The notes beneath the pieces are model-generated. The model was given only the letters and a program-made list of their open reading frames with translations. It did not search any database and had not been told where the DNA came from. Of a stretch of 64,000 bases of DNA, positions 23,326 through 36,424 are shown in pieces (position 1 is the stretch's first letter; the number at the start of each line of letters is the position of its first letter). The DNA is from Kryptolebias marmoratus (lineage: Eukaryota; Chordata; Actinopteri; Cyprinodontiformes; Rivulidae), in the NCBI RefSeq assembly GCF_001649575.2, contig NC_051448.1:17104109-17168108 (forward strand), written 5' to 3'. The translations under genes and the position numbers were made by a program.

Positions 23326-24151
23326 TGCTTTAAGTTATCAATCAAGATAGTAGTGTTGGAAATTTTGACAAACACTTAAATGCAGGAAAGGTGAAGGAAT
23401 ATCATAAACTAAATCTGTAAAAATCATATTCAAACTGTTACGTCAGAAATAAGGGAGACAGGAAGAGCCGGTTTGCTGATTTGTTTTAGAAATTTTTAAA
23501 TAGAGTATGTCGTGCAAACTTTTCCCAGGGACTGAGACAACTCTGCGCGACAGAATATGTCTGTCTGAAGATAATTATAGAATGCTTTTATAGCAGCCAC
23601 AGCGTTTATCAGAAACACTTGTCACAGGCAGGGTTCCAGCCTTTGACAGTGTCAGGGGAGAGGGCAGTTTGACCTGCATCACAGTGTGAGCAGACACCAC
23701 TTCTGAAAGACACGCCAACCATTGTTTTTCATTTTAAAAAAAAAGAAGATATTTATTCCAGCCTTTGAGCTGATGAGAGTATGTCCTCCTTGCTCTACTG
23801 ATTACTTTCAGTTTATCTCCTTATTAAATGGTAGTGTTGTTACTTGCAGGAAGGAGACAGAAACACGAGCGCCATAGTCTGCTTTGTTGTCTTAAGGAGC
23901 TTGCACTGTCATGTCCGTGGACAGCCTCGCACACAGGGAGGTTAACTGCTCGAGGTTAAAGGCCTGTGCTTTCCCCCGTATGCTGGTGTAATTCATATTT
24001 TTTTCCAGAAAGCCCTCCTCTTCATGCTGGTCTTTCCCAGAGCAGAGCCAGAAATGAAATAAAGCCTTGAGATGTTATCAGAGTGATTGGTGCCAGCGGA
24101 GCTTGTCTGGGCCTGTGGTCTGGCGGGGCAGCGCTGGCCCGTACCGGTGCC

Positions 24152-24153
<2 letters not shown>

Positions 24154-24216
<63 letters not shown>
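24154..24216. repeat. compound (AT)n(GT)n microsatellite
   Basis: About 16 AT units pass directly into about 14 GT units. It is able to form alternative DNA structure and is likely polymorphic. Confidence 0.96.
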
Positions 24217-24219
<3 letters not shown>

Positions 24220-25904
24220 TGTGTCTATGTGTCCTGGAGGCGAAGGATAGATGAAAGCTTGCTTTAAACATAAGCTATGCAGGAGCCGTGCCAGGAGCAG
24301 GAAATGTATCAGCATGATAACAGCCAGAAAGAAAACGAGGGAGAAAAATATTTAAAAAAAACGAGAGGAGAGGGGGGAGGGACAGAAGGAGAGGCCACGA
24401 GGGAAGGCCTGAGGCCAAATTCAGCCACATCGTGTCACTTCATAAATATGTGCTGAGAGGTAAATCTATGTTCATGCATGTATTTGTGTGTGTGTGTGGC
24501 ACAATCTGAGATGATGTGTTTGAGACAAGACAGGAGACCGTTTGACACACCTGGGTATGTTTCAGGACACACCGAGGAGAGAACAGAATTCCCCTGGAGA
24601 CATGACCGTTGCAACGTTAATAATGTTGTGCTGCTGGTATTCAATACATCATAACACGACCTCATAAACATGACTGATAAATGAAAAAGGAAAAAAAAAC
24701 CTTTGACGGGCACCTTAAAGGTAAAACTGATTAGTATCCTTTTCTCCCATCAGATAAGGTCTTTATTATTTTATTTTAGAGTCAGTAAAACAGAATGGTA
24801 TTGCACATTATGTTAAGATGGCCTTTAGATTGTTTTCTAATGAAATGCATGTTAAGGTTTTTTCTTTTCTTTTTTTCTACTACATAAAAACATCCATAAT
24901 ACTTTTTAGTTAAATCTAAAGGTGCAGCCAGCCGCTAGTTTAATCACATCACAACAACGTGTCTTGGCAGTTTGTGAAAAAAAAAAAAAAAAAAATCCAC
25001 AAAATGTAATTTGTAGATGTAATTTGGAGTTCTTTGACATGATCCCCCCCCACTCCTTTTGTTCCTTGTAGACGTGTTGAGGAATGAATGTGAAATAAAT
25101 ACGACTTTTTCAGAGGATTGAAATCAATTCATGTGTAAGACTTTATTTGAGTTACATTTGTACCTTTTCTGTTTCTTCAATTTGAGATAAAACCAGTTTA
25201 GGTAGATTTAAGACATTCAAATCTAAATTTAAAAATAAATGACGGCTCAATTAGTTGTAATGTTAAAACAAACAAACAAACAAAAAATACTAACTGAATA
25301 AAAATGTGTAAAGAAGATTTTTCTCTTGCGTTTAATAATTAGATGAGCTGCTTATTAGTGTCTAAGAGTTGTAACAAAATAAGCAAATTTCCCTCCTGAA
25401 GTTGACAGATTTGATCCAATCATTGCGGAGGAAAAGCGAAACAACCGCGAGTTAGCTCACTATTGTTATCCCGCACTCACTAAAGGAGACTTTACATTGT
25501 TTGCCAGTGACGGAGCTGGGGAAGTTGTAAGAGCTTGTGTGCAGTTCGACTGTTTTTTCCTCTTCCTGTGGGCTGCCAGTTAAACAGAACTGGCTACTCA
25601 GCTCCAGTGGGCAGCTGGGAATCATTATTTACTGCTAAAGCAATATGGCACTCTATCACTGAATGGGCATGTAGTAAAGTGAGGATAGGCATGAAAACAC
25701 ATATATACACAGAAACGGTGGCGCAAAAGAGCCAATGTGTTAAAAGTTGTGAGCCAAAGGTACAAAAACACTTGCAAATTGAACTAAGCACTGTAAGTGA
25801 TAGGACATATTAACACATTTATAGACAAAAACAAAATATATATATTTATATTTTTACATATACTTATTATTTATACAGTGCAAATTTTATTTAACATTTC
25901 ACAT

Positions 25905-26165
25905 TTAGGCCCTGTCCACATAATTCCGGATAGTTTTAAAAACAGACTTTCTGCTGGGTTTGCACCTTCTGTTCTCACAAACTGCGGTTTCGGTGGGTAA
26001 CCCTAAGTTCTTTAAAAATGCTTTTCAAAGACTTCTAAAAACTCACTTTTTGGTACCCCCATGTGGACTTCAGATACGGAGCTTTAGAAACAATGACGTA
26101 GCCGCCGGTCTTTGTGCACGCCCGCTGTTACTTTGTGCCCCAGAAACTGAAACAACCGTGAAGAC
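25905..26165. repeat. fish interspersed repeat (CCCTGTCCACA type)
   Basis: Starts near GGCCCTGTCCACATAATTCC, with internal GATAGTTTTAAAAACAGAC and GAAACAATGACGTAGCCGCC. A diverged second copy follows at about 26575-26825 and partial copies are at about 56.11-56.35 and 56.63-56.80 kb. It resembles a common vertebrate MITE class. Exact family not determined. Confidence 0.55.
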
Positions 26166-26574
26166 ATTTTTCTCTTTTTTTCAGATTTTTTTCTTCGAAT
26201 AAAAGTTAGGGGAGACAAAACAATTATATAAATCTGAAGGAGGCCGACTTTATACAGAGTAGTTCACCAAAGGTCATTCATTGTGGGAAAAAAAAAAGTC
26301 AAAACAAAGTAAGTTGTCAGTTTTGTTGTTTGCTGAAGTTGCCAAGCTGCAACATAGAAATGTAAATGTGTGTGTGTACCTTTTGGCCTGTATGAGTTCA
26401 CATAATTTTTCCAGCTTTCAATCTTTTAAAGAAATTAAAGAATTCAGAAACAAGGAAATAGGAACATATGAAACAACTAATCTGGTACCGGAGATGTTGA
26501 ATTAGGATATATTGTTGCAGAAGTGTAAAAATAAAATGTTGCTTAAAGGGGAGTTATGGGGTTGCAAGTCGCTG

Positions 26575-26825
26575 ATAACATTTTAGACCCTAAATACATA
26601 ACTCCAGATATTTTTAAAGACAAACATTTTTGTGTTTGCTTCTTCAATCTATAAAAAATTAAGTTTTTGATAAAAAAAGGAATTTTCTTTTCAAGCTCAG
26701 TTTTGATGAATCTATATAGACTGAAGACACAGAGCTTTTAGAAACAATGACATAGCAGCCTATTTCTGTGCGAGCCTACTCTCACTTTGTGCCCTAAAAA
26801 CCAAAACAACAACAGAGCTGTTTTT
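26575..26825. repeat. second copy of the CCCTGTCCACA-type repeat
   Basis: Shares GAAACAATGACATAGCAGCC and CTTTGTGCCCTAAAAACC with the copy at 25905-26165, in the same orientation. The pair looks like two independent insertions or an old tandem duplication. Confidence 0.5.
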
Positions 26826-26839
26826 ACTTTTTTTTTTTT

Positions 26840-27360
26840 GTCCGTCACTTTTTATCTTGATCTTGTTGCCATTAAACTTAAGGAACTTTTACAAAATAGT
26901 GCCACGAAATGGCAATCAATCCATCTTTATGCTGCCTCTGACCATTCAGAAATTAGTGATGGAACCAGCTTCACACAGACGTGAGCTTTCAGAAATAAAG
27001 CGAGCATCGCAGAACCAAATAAGGTTCTTCCTTGCATACTTTTTAAAACATGATGAAAAAAGCCAGTTTGAAATCCTTTTTGTAGTTTCTAGTTTTTTAA
27101 ACTAAATGTAAAGTTGTTGTGCATCATTCATCGATCTTCTGTCAGTAATAAATCTGCTTGTTGTTGTTTAAAACCATGATCAGGTGGTTGCACAGGCCAG
27201 ATGTAATTACTTCATCATATTATTGAGCCGCAAAGCCAGATTTTCACATGTAAATTGTTTTACCTCTGTTATTACCTCGCGTCGCGGCACAAAGGTGCAT
27301 CAAGGGTGGCTTTAACGCCCCTCGCCATTTCCGTCCATTCAGACCAAGACCACACCTGAA
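26840..27360. repeat. dispersed ~500-bp repeat, copy 1
   Basis: Shares CCATCTTTATGCTGCCTCTGA, ATAAATCTGCTTGTTGTTG and TTTAACGCCCC-like segments in order with 42880-43430, about 16 kb away. This is an interspersed repeat of unknown family, with no intact open frame. Confidence 0.6.
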
Positions 27361-27514
27361 GTGTTTTTAAAAAGGGCCTTTTGATCATGTGTTAAAATGG
27401 TTTTTACCGTAGAGGAAACTGTAAACAATAAAAAAAACATTTTGGGAGAATCTTTAGTCAAGATAAGAAAGTTCGTTCGTCGTATTTTGATATGTTGTAA
27501 AAAGTGGAATCTCT

Positions 27515-27529
27515 CGCCACCTAGTGGCA
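27515..27529 (-). promoter_or_regulatory. CTCF-like motif, minus orientation
   Basis: Read on the - strand the site is TGCCACTAGGTGGCG, an exact fit to CCASYAGRKGGCR. It lies in intron 2 and faces the + strand motif at 1999-2013, so the two converge around the promoter and first two exons. Motif evidence only. Confidence 0.45.
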
Positions 27530-30099
27530 TACGAGGAATATTTTAGAGTTTTTGTTAGAATAATTTAGAAGGAAACTGTTTTATAAAATAAGAGGAAAAA
27601 CAAAACTGAAGTGCTGTAGATGGAACCTTATTTGCATGTAAAATACAACCCCTTTAAAAAAATCAACAACAAAAGCGAGCCGACACGTCTTTTTGAAGCC
27701 GAAGTCAGTTTCCTGTTCTGTGGCTCATTTGAATGTAAAACCCTAAACAAACACTGAGCGGATTCACACTCAGTTCACATTTTATTATCAAAGCAGTTTG
27801 AGTTTTTGTCTTGATGATATCTTTTTGAGACATTTTGGTGTTTTTTTTTGTTTGTTTTTTTGTTTGGCATCCGAGAACCCTGTTTTCCGTTTATAATATA
27901 CAGATTAATATTAGATTTTTCTTCAATCAGGGTGCATTTCCCTCTCATAGTAAAAATGATGCTGCTGGTTGATCTTTGCTTTATTCTCATGTTATCTGTT
28001 TTTCCTGCTGCAATGTCATGGTAAAATAGAAAGGAGATGGTTCGAGAGATTAAAGTGGAAGGAATTTTACAGCAAATGGAATCACTCGAATAGAGAAAAA
28101 CAAAACGCTAAAACGAAAATCCACCTTTATTTCAATGCTCGCTGTAACTTCACTTTTTCCACTTTTTTCCATTTGAACTTTTTTCCGCCTTTTGAGATTT
28201 TCCCACACTCCTGACTTAAAGCCGCCCCTCCAACCCATAACATCTTCTTTCAACCACAAGCACGACTGAGTGTCGTCCATTTGTCAGCCTCGCCTGACAG
28301 GCAGCAGACCCCACGAGTGTGTTCGTGAACAACACACAAATGCAATGTGCTGGGATCTGATGGCAATGAGTCAGGCTTAGAGAAACGCCACGGGGAGCTT
28401 AGCGGATGCACTTTATGAAGCTCTCTCTCCTCTTTTCTTTTCATTCTCTCTGTTTTTGTCTGTGTCGCTCCCTTGTTTCCCCGTCTTTTTTTTGTCCTGG
28501 AACTCGGGCTAAAAGTCGTAGCTCTTTTACTGACAGAGAGACTTTGCCAGTTATTTTTCACAGCGTGTCCCCTGTGCCCTGGTTCAGATAGCTCGCCCAC
28601 TAACATGCTCCCTCGGTTGCACCACACAAGAGCTTTCTCCACTTGTGCATTGTTGTGCAGCTGGACCTTTGCGGTGTGTGTACGTCTCTGTGTGTGTGTG
28701 TTTGTGCCTGTGATCAAGCTGTTGGTGATACGTGATCCCTTTTATTGTTCATTTGACCCACATCCCAGGAGGCATGAGGGTCAGGGTGGAGTACTCAGAT
28801 ACCTTGTACAGGTGCTTAGTGTGTACGTGAGAGCAAAGGAAGACAAGAAGGAGAAAAAAATGCTTAGAAAAATGGAGAGACAAATGAAAAGCCCAAAAAA
28901 GTATTTCTGCGTAACTTCTATCCACATACAGTTTGTAGCAAATATTTTAAGGGATGCTGTTTCTTTAAATCATCTCTCGGCCTGTCAGGGGATTTCAGCT
29001 GGTCATATTGGCTGCAGACACCCCTCTTCCCCCCACGCACACACAGATGTATATTGTTAGCAGGCCAAAGCTGGTTTGAGTTAGCATGGAGCCAGTCACA
29101 CTGTGTGAGAGCCTTACCCCCTGCCTGCTACTGCCACCCTCCACAGCCTCTCTTCTTAGTTATTTCACTCTGTCTCCCTCTTTCTTCTGCTGCATCTGTG
29201 TGACAGTCAGCTGCTCTCTGAAGTCCACATCCCTCTGTTAGACACACACAGACTTATGCAGTTGATCAGCGTGGCCCCCTGGCCCCTGATTAGCCGCCTT
29301 CGTGACGAACAAGCCATCAGCGCAGAGGGGAGAGAAGCACGGAAAAGAAGGAGGAGGAGGAGGGATTGCATGGGAGAGCTGAGGAGATGGAGGAGAGGAT
29401 CAGAGGTACAAGGGTTTTAGGAGGGGTAAGAGGTGAGGTGAGGAGGCTGGGACCCCTGGGGACCCCTAGATCACAGCCATGCTAATGAGGAGCTGCTTCA
29501 CCAGCAGTGGAGGTGTCAGCTAACCCCTGACAGGTGCACATGCACATACTCCCAAAACTCAGGCAGGCAATGTGTGTGTGCGAACAAAGAGCGTGTGTGA
29601 TGTTTGTGTGTGTGTGCGTGCATGAGGGGAGAGGAGGGGCTGCAGGGGCAGGTTTATGTCCCAGTGGCCTAGCCTGCAGGCGGCTTTGTTCTGTATGCAA
29701 ATCTGTAGCTGTGGCATTCTGTCACCCTTGATGGAATGTCGGAGCAGCAAACCGCACCTGAACCTCTGGAATGTTGCAACACACACACAAACGTGTGACA
29801 CCTATTGTAGCACATCCTCGTCATCGCTTTCTTAACAACCAACACCTGCACTGGCACTTCCTGAGTCTAATATTAAAGCAACATTATTCCACACAATAAT
29901 GATATTGATAATAATTAAAGGCATAGCATTCCTTGAAGGAATTCAGATCACCTGCTGCCTTTAACGCTTTTGAGTTTGAGTTTGAGGTTAAAACTAAGAT
30001 CATCTTATGTTAAGAAATGACGGCACTGTTTTGGTCAATCCTTGAAAATAAAGTGCGATCCATTGCAATCTGTTAATGCTAAAAGTATGTGCTGTGAAT

Positions 30100-30605
30100 G
30101 ACCGTGGCAGCCGGATTGAATTTGGTTGAGTTCAAAGGTTTATCAATTGTAGATGTACAGTACATCCAGTGATTATTTAGTGAGGATTTCATTAAAATCC
30201 ATTTAGTGGTTCATAATATATTTTGCTTTAAACTTGTACATTTGTTCATTCAGCGATTCTTTCATCAAATTTTTCTTTTTAATACGCTGTCGTCATTCAT
30301 TTTGAATTTTTAATGATCTGGATTAAATTTAAATATTGGCAATAAAATTGGTTTAAATTTTTTTTTACAATTACTTATTTTTAGAACCTGTGTAGGACTT
30401 CAATTTAATTGTAGTCTTACATTTAAGTTAGTGAAACTTGCATAAATCCTGTATTAAGTTGGAATGACTCTCAGCTACTACCACACCACATTTTAGTTCA
30501 ATATTTGTAAAATTGACTGAGTTTTAGTAATTCTAGTGTTGGGTATGGTCAAAAAGCTATGGCAGCCATCTTGAATTGGGTTTACTCCAAATGTTTTTCA
30601 GGCAA
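30100..30605 (+). repeat. dispersed ~250-bp repeat, two copies
   Basis: CATTAAAATCCATTTAGTGG, CAGCTACTACCACACCACAT and GCAGCCATCTTGAATTGGG match the family first seen at 2.4-4.3 kb, in the same orientation as 2360-2830. Confidence 0.7.
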
Positions 30606-31927
30606 AAACATTGTTGCCTTATTTTTGCACTTCTGTGGCGGGCAATAATAAATTACTTTGTTAGGTTTTGGGCTCACCAAATTAACTTGATGTTGATGAT
30701 TGATTTTATTTAAGCTCATTTTTTGTTCTCTGAGCTTTGTGAGACTTAATTTGACATCAGTGGACAGTCATTATGGTCAGCTCATTGTCAGCTGAGATGT
30801 TTTTTTGTTTGTTTTTTTGTAACACTAATTCTGTAGAAAAAGTTTTATTTATCTACTATGGTCTCATTTTAAGCCCCTTTGGATCACAACATCCGATAAA
30901 GGCCACAAAAACAAAAAAGAAAAGTGTAATTTAAATGGTGGGACCTCATGCTCTCAAATATAAATCAGAATCTGGCAGGAAGCTGTAAATTCCTAAATTA
31001 AACACAAATCCACATGTCTACACCAGATGATTGGTGTCTGCGTCAAGTCTACCGGCCCCACACCACTTCTGCTACACTGGCCATATGCAAACAGTCAATA
31101 CCATGGCTCCCCTTCATTCACTGGCATTTTGTTTGTACTTTTTAAGGCAAAATAATGGCTATAAAAGCCAATCTGGAAGGAATAAAATCTGATGTAAAGC
31201 TCAGATCTCATTCCCTGAAGACTGGGTTAATTGGCCCGGTGGTTTAGTAAAAAGGCAAAAAAAAAAAAAAAGAACACATCGCAGGAGTGAGGGAGAGCAT
31301 TATTACTGGCCCACCTCAGCTCCGTGCATGTGCCAAGGCTTTAATAACTTCCTCCAGGCCTCCTGGCCCTTAGCCCTTGTTTTCATTGTGCAGGACAAAG
31401 AGCTGCCCTCCTGAGCTGCTTTCAGATCTGTGTTGTGCTCCCCGGTTTCATGGGAAAGGCTGCCAGCGTGAACACCTGGGCAGAAACCTGACAGATAGTC
31501 CCTTTTTTGTTTTTTAGGTGAATTCCATTACAGTAAAGCGTTCCCAAATTGCTGGCGAAATGACAAAAAGCAGCAAAATGCAGCGTACCATATTACCAAA
31601 TCCCGCTGTGACTCCATTTCATTTAACCTCTCATCTCGGCCTCATTTACACACACATACACACATCGGCGTGTGTGCGAGTGTGTGTGGCAGAGTAAATT
31701 GGCTGATTAGGTCCAGCATCAGTGACTCTGTGGAGAGGAGGCTGTAACTGTTCTAACTAGTAGTTGACCTTGGTGGTCAGCAGAGGAAGGGTCCTGTGAC
31801 TGCATGTCAGAAAGACAGCTGTAATTACCACAAAGTGAAGCATGACATCGCCTACTGTGAGTTTTTAATGAAAGCTTTAACTGATCTGAGCACTGAGCAG
31901 CAACACTTTCTCAGCATGGGAGCAAGG

Positions 31928-32094
<167 letters not shown>

Positions 32095-32349
32095 TTCCTA
32101 CCCCCCTTGCTTGCTTGCTTGTTTGGGAAGTTGATGAAATTTGTCTTTGGCCATCATTAAGCAGCCGCCATCAACTGCCACTCTATTAGCTGCCACGCTT
32201 CCTTTAACAGCATATGGCGCGCCTGTGTAAGATATGACAAGATACAAATGTGTTGTTGCTGCTGTGTGGTGGGGGGCCTGGAAGGTTGTAGGGACGGCGG
32301 TACAGGATCGGCTTTCTTAGATTGATGGCTGTAAGCACACACACACACA

Positions 32350-32620
32350 CAATCTGTTATAACTTATAGGGTGTTTTGTATGACTTTCATCTTCAGCCAC
32401 GCCAAATTTTAGCCTAATATCTATAAAAACAACAGTTATTCACATTTTTGAGTTTTCAAAGCCTGATAAGCTGTGGTGGCCATCTTGAAGAGAGATGACT
32501 TCAAAAGTTAAGCAGATGTAGATGTCTATTTAACAATTACTCTCTGAAAGTGTTATCAAAATCCATTAAGTGGTTCATGAGATATTTTGCTAATAGACAT
32601 ACACACAGACAAACAAAAAA
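32350..32620 (+). repeat. dispersed ~250-bp repeat copy
   Basis: Nearly full copy: CACGCCAAATTTTAGCC, GTGGCCATCTTGAAGAG and GGTTCATGAGATATTTTGC in order. Same orientation as 2360-2830. Confidence 0.7.
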
Positions 32621-34367
32621 TCATCAATATTTTTTTCTCTCAGACGTCTTTATTTGATATTAATTGTTGTAGATCTACAGCTCAAAAGTCTGCAGACGTA
32701 CCTCGGTCCCTGGGGGACATGCAAATAGCCTCAGTGTGTGTCGCTGTGCAGGCGTGTGCGTCCAAGCTCGTCAGGCCCTTAAAGTCCCTCCACCTCTCTT
32801 CTTACCCCTCTCCTCCTCCTCTTCCCTTCCCTGTCTGGCTCTCTTCTCCTCGTCCAAGCTGTTAAGCTGTCCAGCTCTCCGCTGCCAAGCGGCCGTGTGA
32901 AGCTCAGCCAAACTAAACACGAGCAGGCAGCCCGCCACTCGCCCCACACACGCACGCACACATCCACATACATGTTTGCGCACACACACTCGCACGCCCG
33001 CGCGAAGACGGGCTTTCACGCACACATTAGCGGCGAGAGTTAAGTCGTGTCCCAACCCACACAAATAGCGAAAGTGACGGCTACACCAGAGCGCCACTAA
33101 TAGCAGAGAAAAACCGACTGAATCAGTAAATGAGCCCCTCATTAACTTTTTCTGACCCTTTCTCCCCAGAGGAAAGCCAAACCAATCACAGCGCCAAATC
33201 AGCTTCCTGTACTAGACACTGATCCAACATCAGCTTTCGCTCATCTGTTCTCCTCAGTACATGAGCGTGTGTGTGTGTGGATCTCTGTGTGTAGGGTTGT
33301 GTACAGCGAGGGAGCGAGTAAAGAAAATATTCCTGAGCCTGTATCAGTGTCTGCATGTGTGTTTTACATTCTATGACAAAGGGTGGCTTTGAGGCAGTCA
33401 GCCATCTTAATAAGAACTTTTTTTTTTTCTTGATCACATAAAACTCTGGGCAAGGTTTATTTCCCCAGTTCTGTGTTGGCCCTCCAGACTTAGAGCTTTG
33501 GGACCACTGTACCAACTTGACTCCACTTGCGGTAGCGGCTGATCATAAAGTAGATGCAGATGCCTCGCAAGCAAACACAAGACTGTGGAAATACCTCTTC
33601 AGGGCAAGCCTGCGTTGAATTAGGCGAGCCTCTACCAAGGCTCTTTTTTTTTATGAGTCAAAAGCCGGCTGACAGGGCCATGCCACAGTGACTGATAGAT
33701 TCATTTGCCGTTATTAAGTCACACCATTTAAAGGGGTAATTTGTCAACGAGAGACTCTCAGTTCTCACAGAGTGTGGAGCCACAACAGATTCTTTTACTA
33801 TACTCTTTACTACACCAGTGACGTAAAGATTTATTTAATGTGGATGCTGTTTAAAAAAACCAAAAAACAGCAGTCTTTGTTGTTTACTCATCATCTCATC
33901 ACTTTTTGCATGCCTGCTTTTGAGTTTCTCTCTTTGTCTCTAATGCCACATTTTCCAAGTCCCACCCCTCCTTCATTATCTCGTTTTTTTTTTAAACCCA
34001 TTGTTGGCTCCCTGTCACCATATGGAAATGACAGCATTGACGAGATGAATCTGTATATTAAAGCCTAGCTGACATTAGAATTTGCATAATGTGTCATGGC
34101 CTAAGGGCAATACCTGCCACCTTTATTAGCCCGTAGATACTCACCCCGTCTTATGAAGCTTCATCTCACATAAACGGAAAGCCAATCTAACTCCAGGATT
34201 CAAGCGCAATAAATTTTTCTAAGCGTCACACACATTTACACAAAAAATCATTTTGAGCTGAAGTTTTGTTTGACTGTTGAAGGAAAAAAATGCACATTAT
34301 TTGAATTAGCTTTTTTTTTTTTCTTTTCCTTTTGTTTTACCATGATTTTCTTTCTCTCGACCCACAG

Positions 34368-35338
34368 AGAAAGATGAGCCGTCCAGCTACATCTGTACAA
34401 CCTGCAAGCAGACCTTCACCAGCGCCTGGTTCCTGCTTCAGCATGCCCAGCACACTCATGGCATCCGCATCTACCTTGACAACCACCTAGCCAACTGCTC
34501 CCTCACTCCCCGCATGGCACTGCCTCCTCCCCCGGGAGCTGATGCCCTGCCCCGCTCCCCGCTCCCCACCTTCCTCGGTGACACCAATAACCCATTTCAC
34601 CTCCTCCGCATGGCTGCACCCTTGCTCAGGGAACACCCCCATCCTCCAGGGTACATGGAAACCCGACTGCCTGCAACACCGCCCTTTGTCAGTCCTCCAC
34701 CTCCCCCTAGACCACCTCTAGAGCGGCTGGGCCCAGAGGAAATGGGGTTGCTGTCACAGCACCCCAGTGCCTTTGAGAGGGTGATGAGGATGACCCCCAT
34801 GGAGCCTCCTTCTATGGACTTCTCCCGTCGCCTGAGAGAACTAGCGGGCAACCCAACCAATAATGGTGGCCCCACACCTCCTCTCTCTCCAAACCGCGTG
34901 CCACCCATGCACCGCCTGTTGAGTCCGACGCTTTTCCAGCCTGGCGCCAAGCCTCCAACATTTCTCACCTATGCCCCGCAGCCACCCACCTCTCAGGGGG
35001 GACATGGGTCCTCCAGCCCTCCAGATGCTCAGAGCCAGAATCAGGCCCTAGGAAAAGCCAAATCCTGTGAGTTTTGTGGCAAGGTTTTCAAGTTCCAGAG
35101 CAACCTGATTGTCCACAGACGCAGTCATACTGGAGAGAGGCCGTACAAATGTCATCTGTGTGATCACGCCTGTTCCCAGGCCAGCAAACTTAAAAGGCAC
35201 ATGAAAACACATATGCACAACAAGTCTGGGAACATGACCGATTCTCCAGAACAGGGAAGTAGAGAGGGAGGAGAAGGTGAGGACAAAAGTAGAGAGGGAG
35301 ATGCACGGGCGATGGAGCTGGAGAATGAGGATGAGGAG

Positions 35339-35373
<35 letters not shown>

Positions 35374-36424
35374 GGAGGAAGAAGAGCTGAGAAATGGAAG
35401 TAGACCAGATTCCAACTTAAGTGAGGACTCCCAGGAATTCAACCAGAATAGAGAAAATGGCCCGAGACAGTCCCCTAAAGAGAAACCGCTTAGTGGGGAC
35501 AGAGTTAGTGACGATGGAGGGGTGGGCATCATGCACCCCTACAACCACATGGACAATCATCTTAGACTGAACCCTAAGAAGAGAAACCTGGAGAGACAAC
35601 CTAACGGAGATGGTGGAGAGAGGGATGAAGTGGAAAGAGAGAATGAAAGAGAACCAGACAGAGAAAGAGAGGAGCAGGTGGAGGCAAGGCCTCTGATGAA
35701 TGGCAGGATTACTGTAAGCGAAGCAGAGTCCTTTCCTGGGCTGTTCCAGCGTCGGCCCACTCCTATCACCAGCCCCAGCCCTTCTAACAACAAGAGGATC
35801 AAGATAGAGAAAGAACCACTGGAGCTTCCTCCAACCATACCCCTCATCTCCCCAGAAAATGTCTACTCTCAGCTCCTTGCTGGCTATGCTGCTTCACGCC
35901 ACTTCATCAGAGAACCATTTTTGGGATTCACCGATTCCCGTCAGTCACCGTTTGCCACCTCGTCAGAGCACTCCTCCTCAGAAACGGGAAGCCTTCGCTT
36001 CTCCACCCCACCAGGGGAGCTGATGGAAGCTGGCAGCGCCTCGGGCCGCAGCGGGAGCAGCACCCCTCACCTCCTGCGGGGACCTGGACCCGGCAGGCCT
36101 CCCAGTTCAAAAGATAGGCGGAACGACACCTGTGAGTACTGCGGCAAGGTGTTCAAGAACTGCAGCAACCTGACGGTCCACCGGCGCAGCCACACGGGGG
36201 AGCGGCCGTACAAGTGTGACCTGTGCAGCTATGCCTGCGCCCAGAGCTCCAAGCTGACGCGCCACATGAAGACCCACGGCCAGTATGGGAAGGAGGTGTA
36301 CCGCTGCGACATTTGCCACATGCCCTTCAGTGTCTACAGCACACTGGAGAAACACATGAAGAAATGGCATGGCGAACATTTGATGGCCAGTGAGGTCAAA
36401 CTGGAGCAGGCGGACAGAGGTTAA
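34368..36424 (+). CDS. bcl11b: bcl11b-like zinc finger transcription factor, last exon
   Basis: This exon encodes residues 148-832 of the 832-residue joined protein (human BCL11B short isoform is similar in length). It carries a C2H2 finger at 157-178 (CTTCKQTF...QHAQHTH), a finger pair at 381-401 and 409-429, a run of 18 Glu at about 470-487, and the C-terminal DNA-binding triplet at 736-756, 764-784 and 794-815. All Cys/His ligands are present. BCL11B-type features over BCL11A are [38 protein letters not shown] and the tail [16 protein letters not shown]. Sumoylation consensus sites IKIE (Lys626) and VKLE (Lys825) match positions known in BCL11B. The segment at about 490-610 is Arg/Glu-rich and diverged, suggesting the faster-evolving teleost duplicate (bcl11bb rather than bcl11ba, unproven). 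Nuclear repressor/activator of lymphoid and neuronal fate by family knowledge. Confidence 0.96.

Noticed and set aside
35164..35532. 122-codon - strand Ser-rich frame
   Set aside because: Antisense of the Glu-coding GAG/GAA tract in the bcl11b-like last exon.
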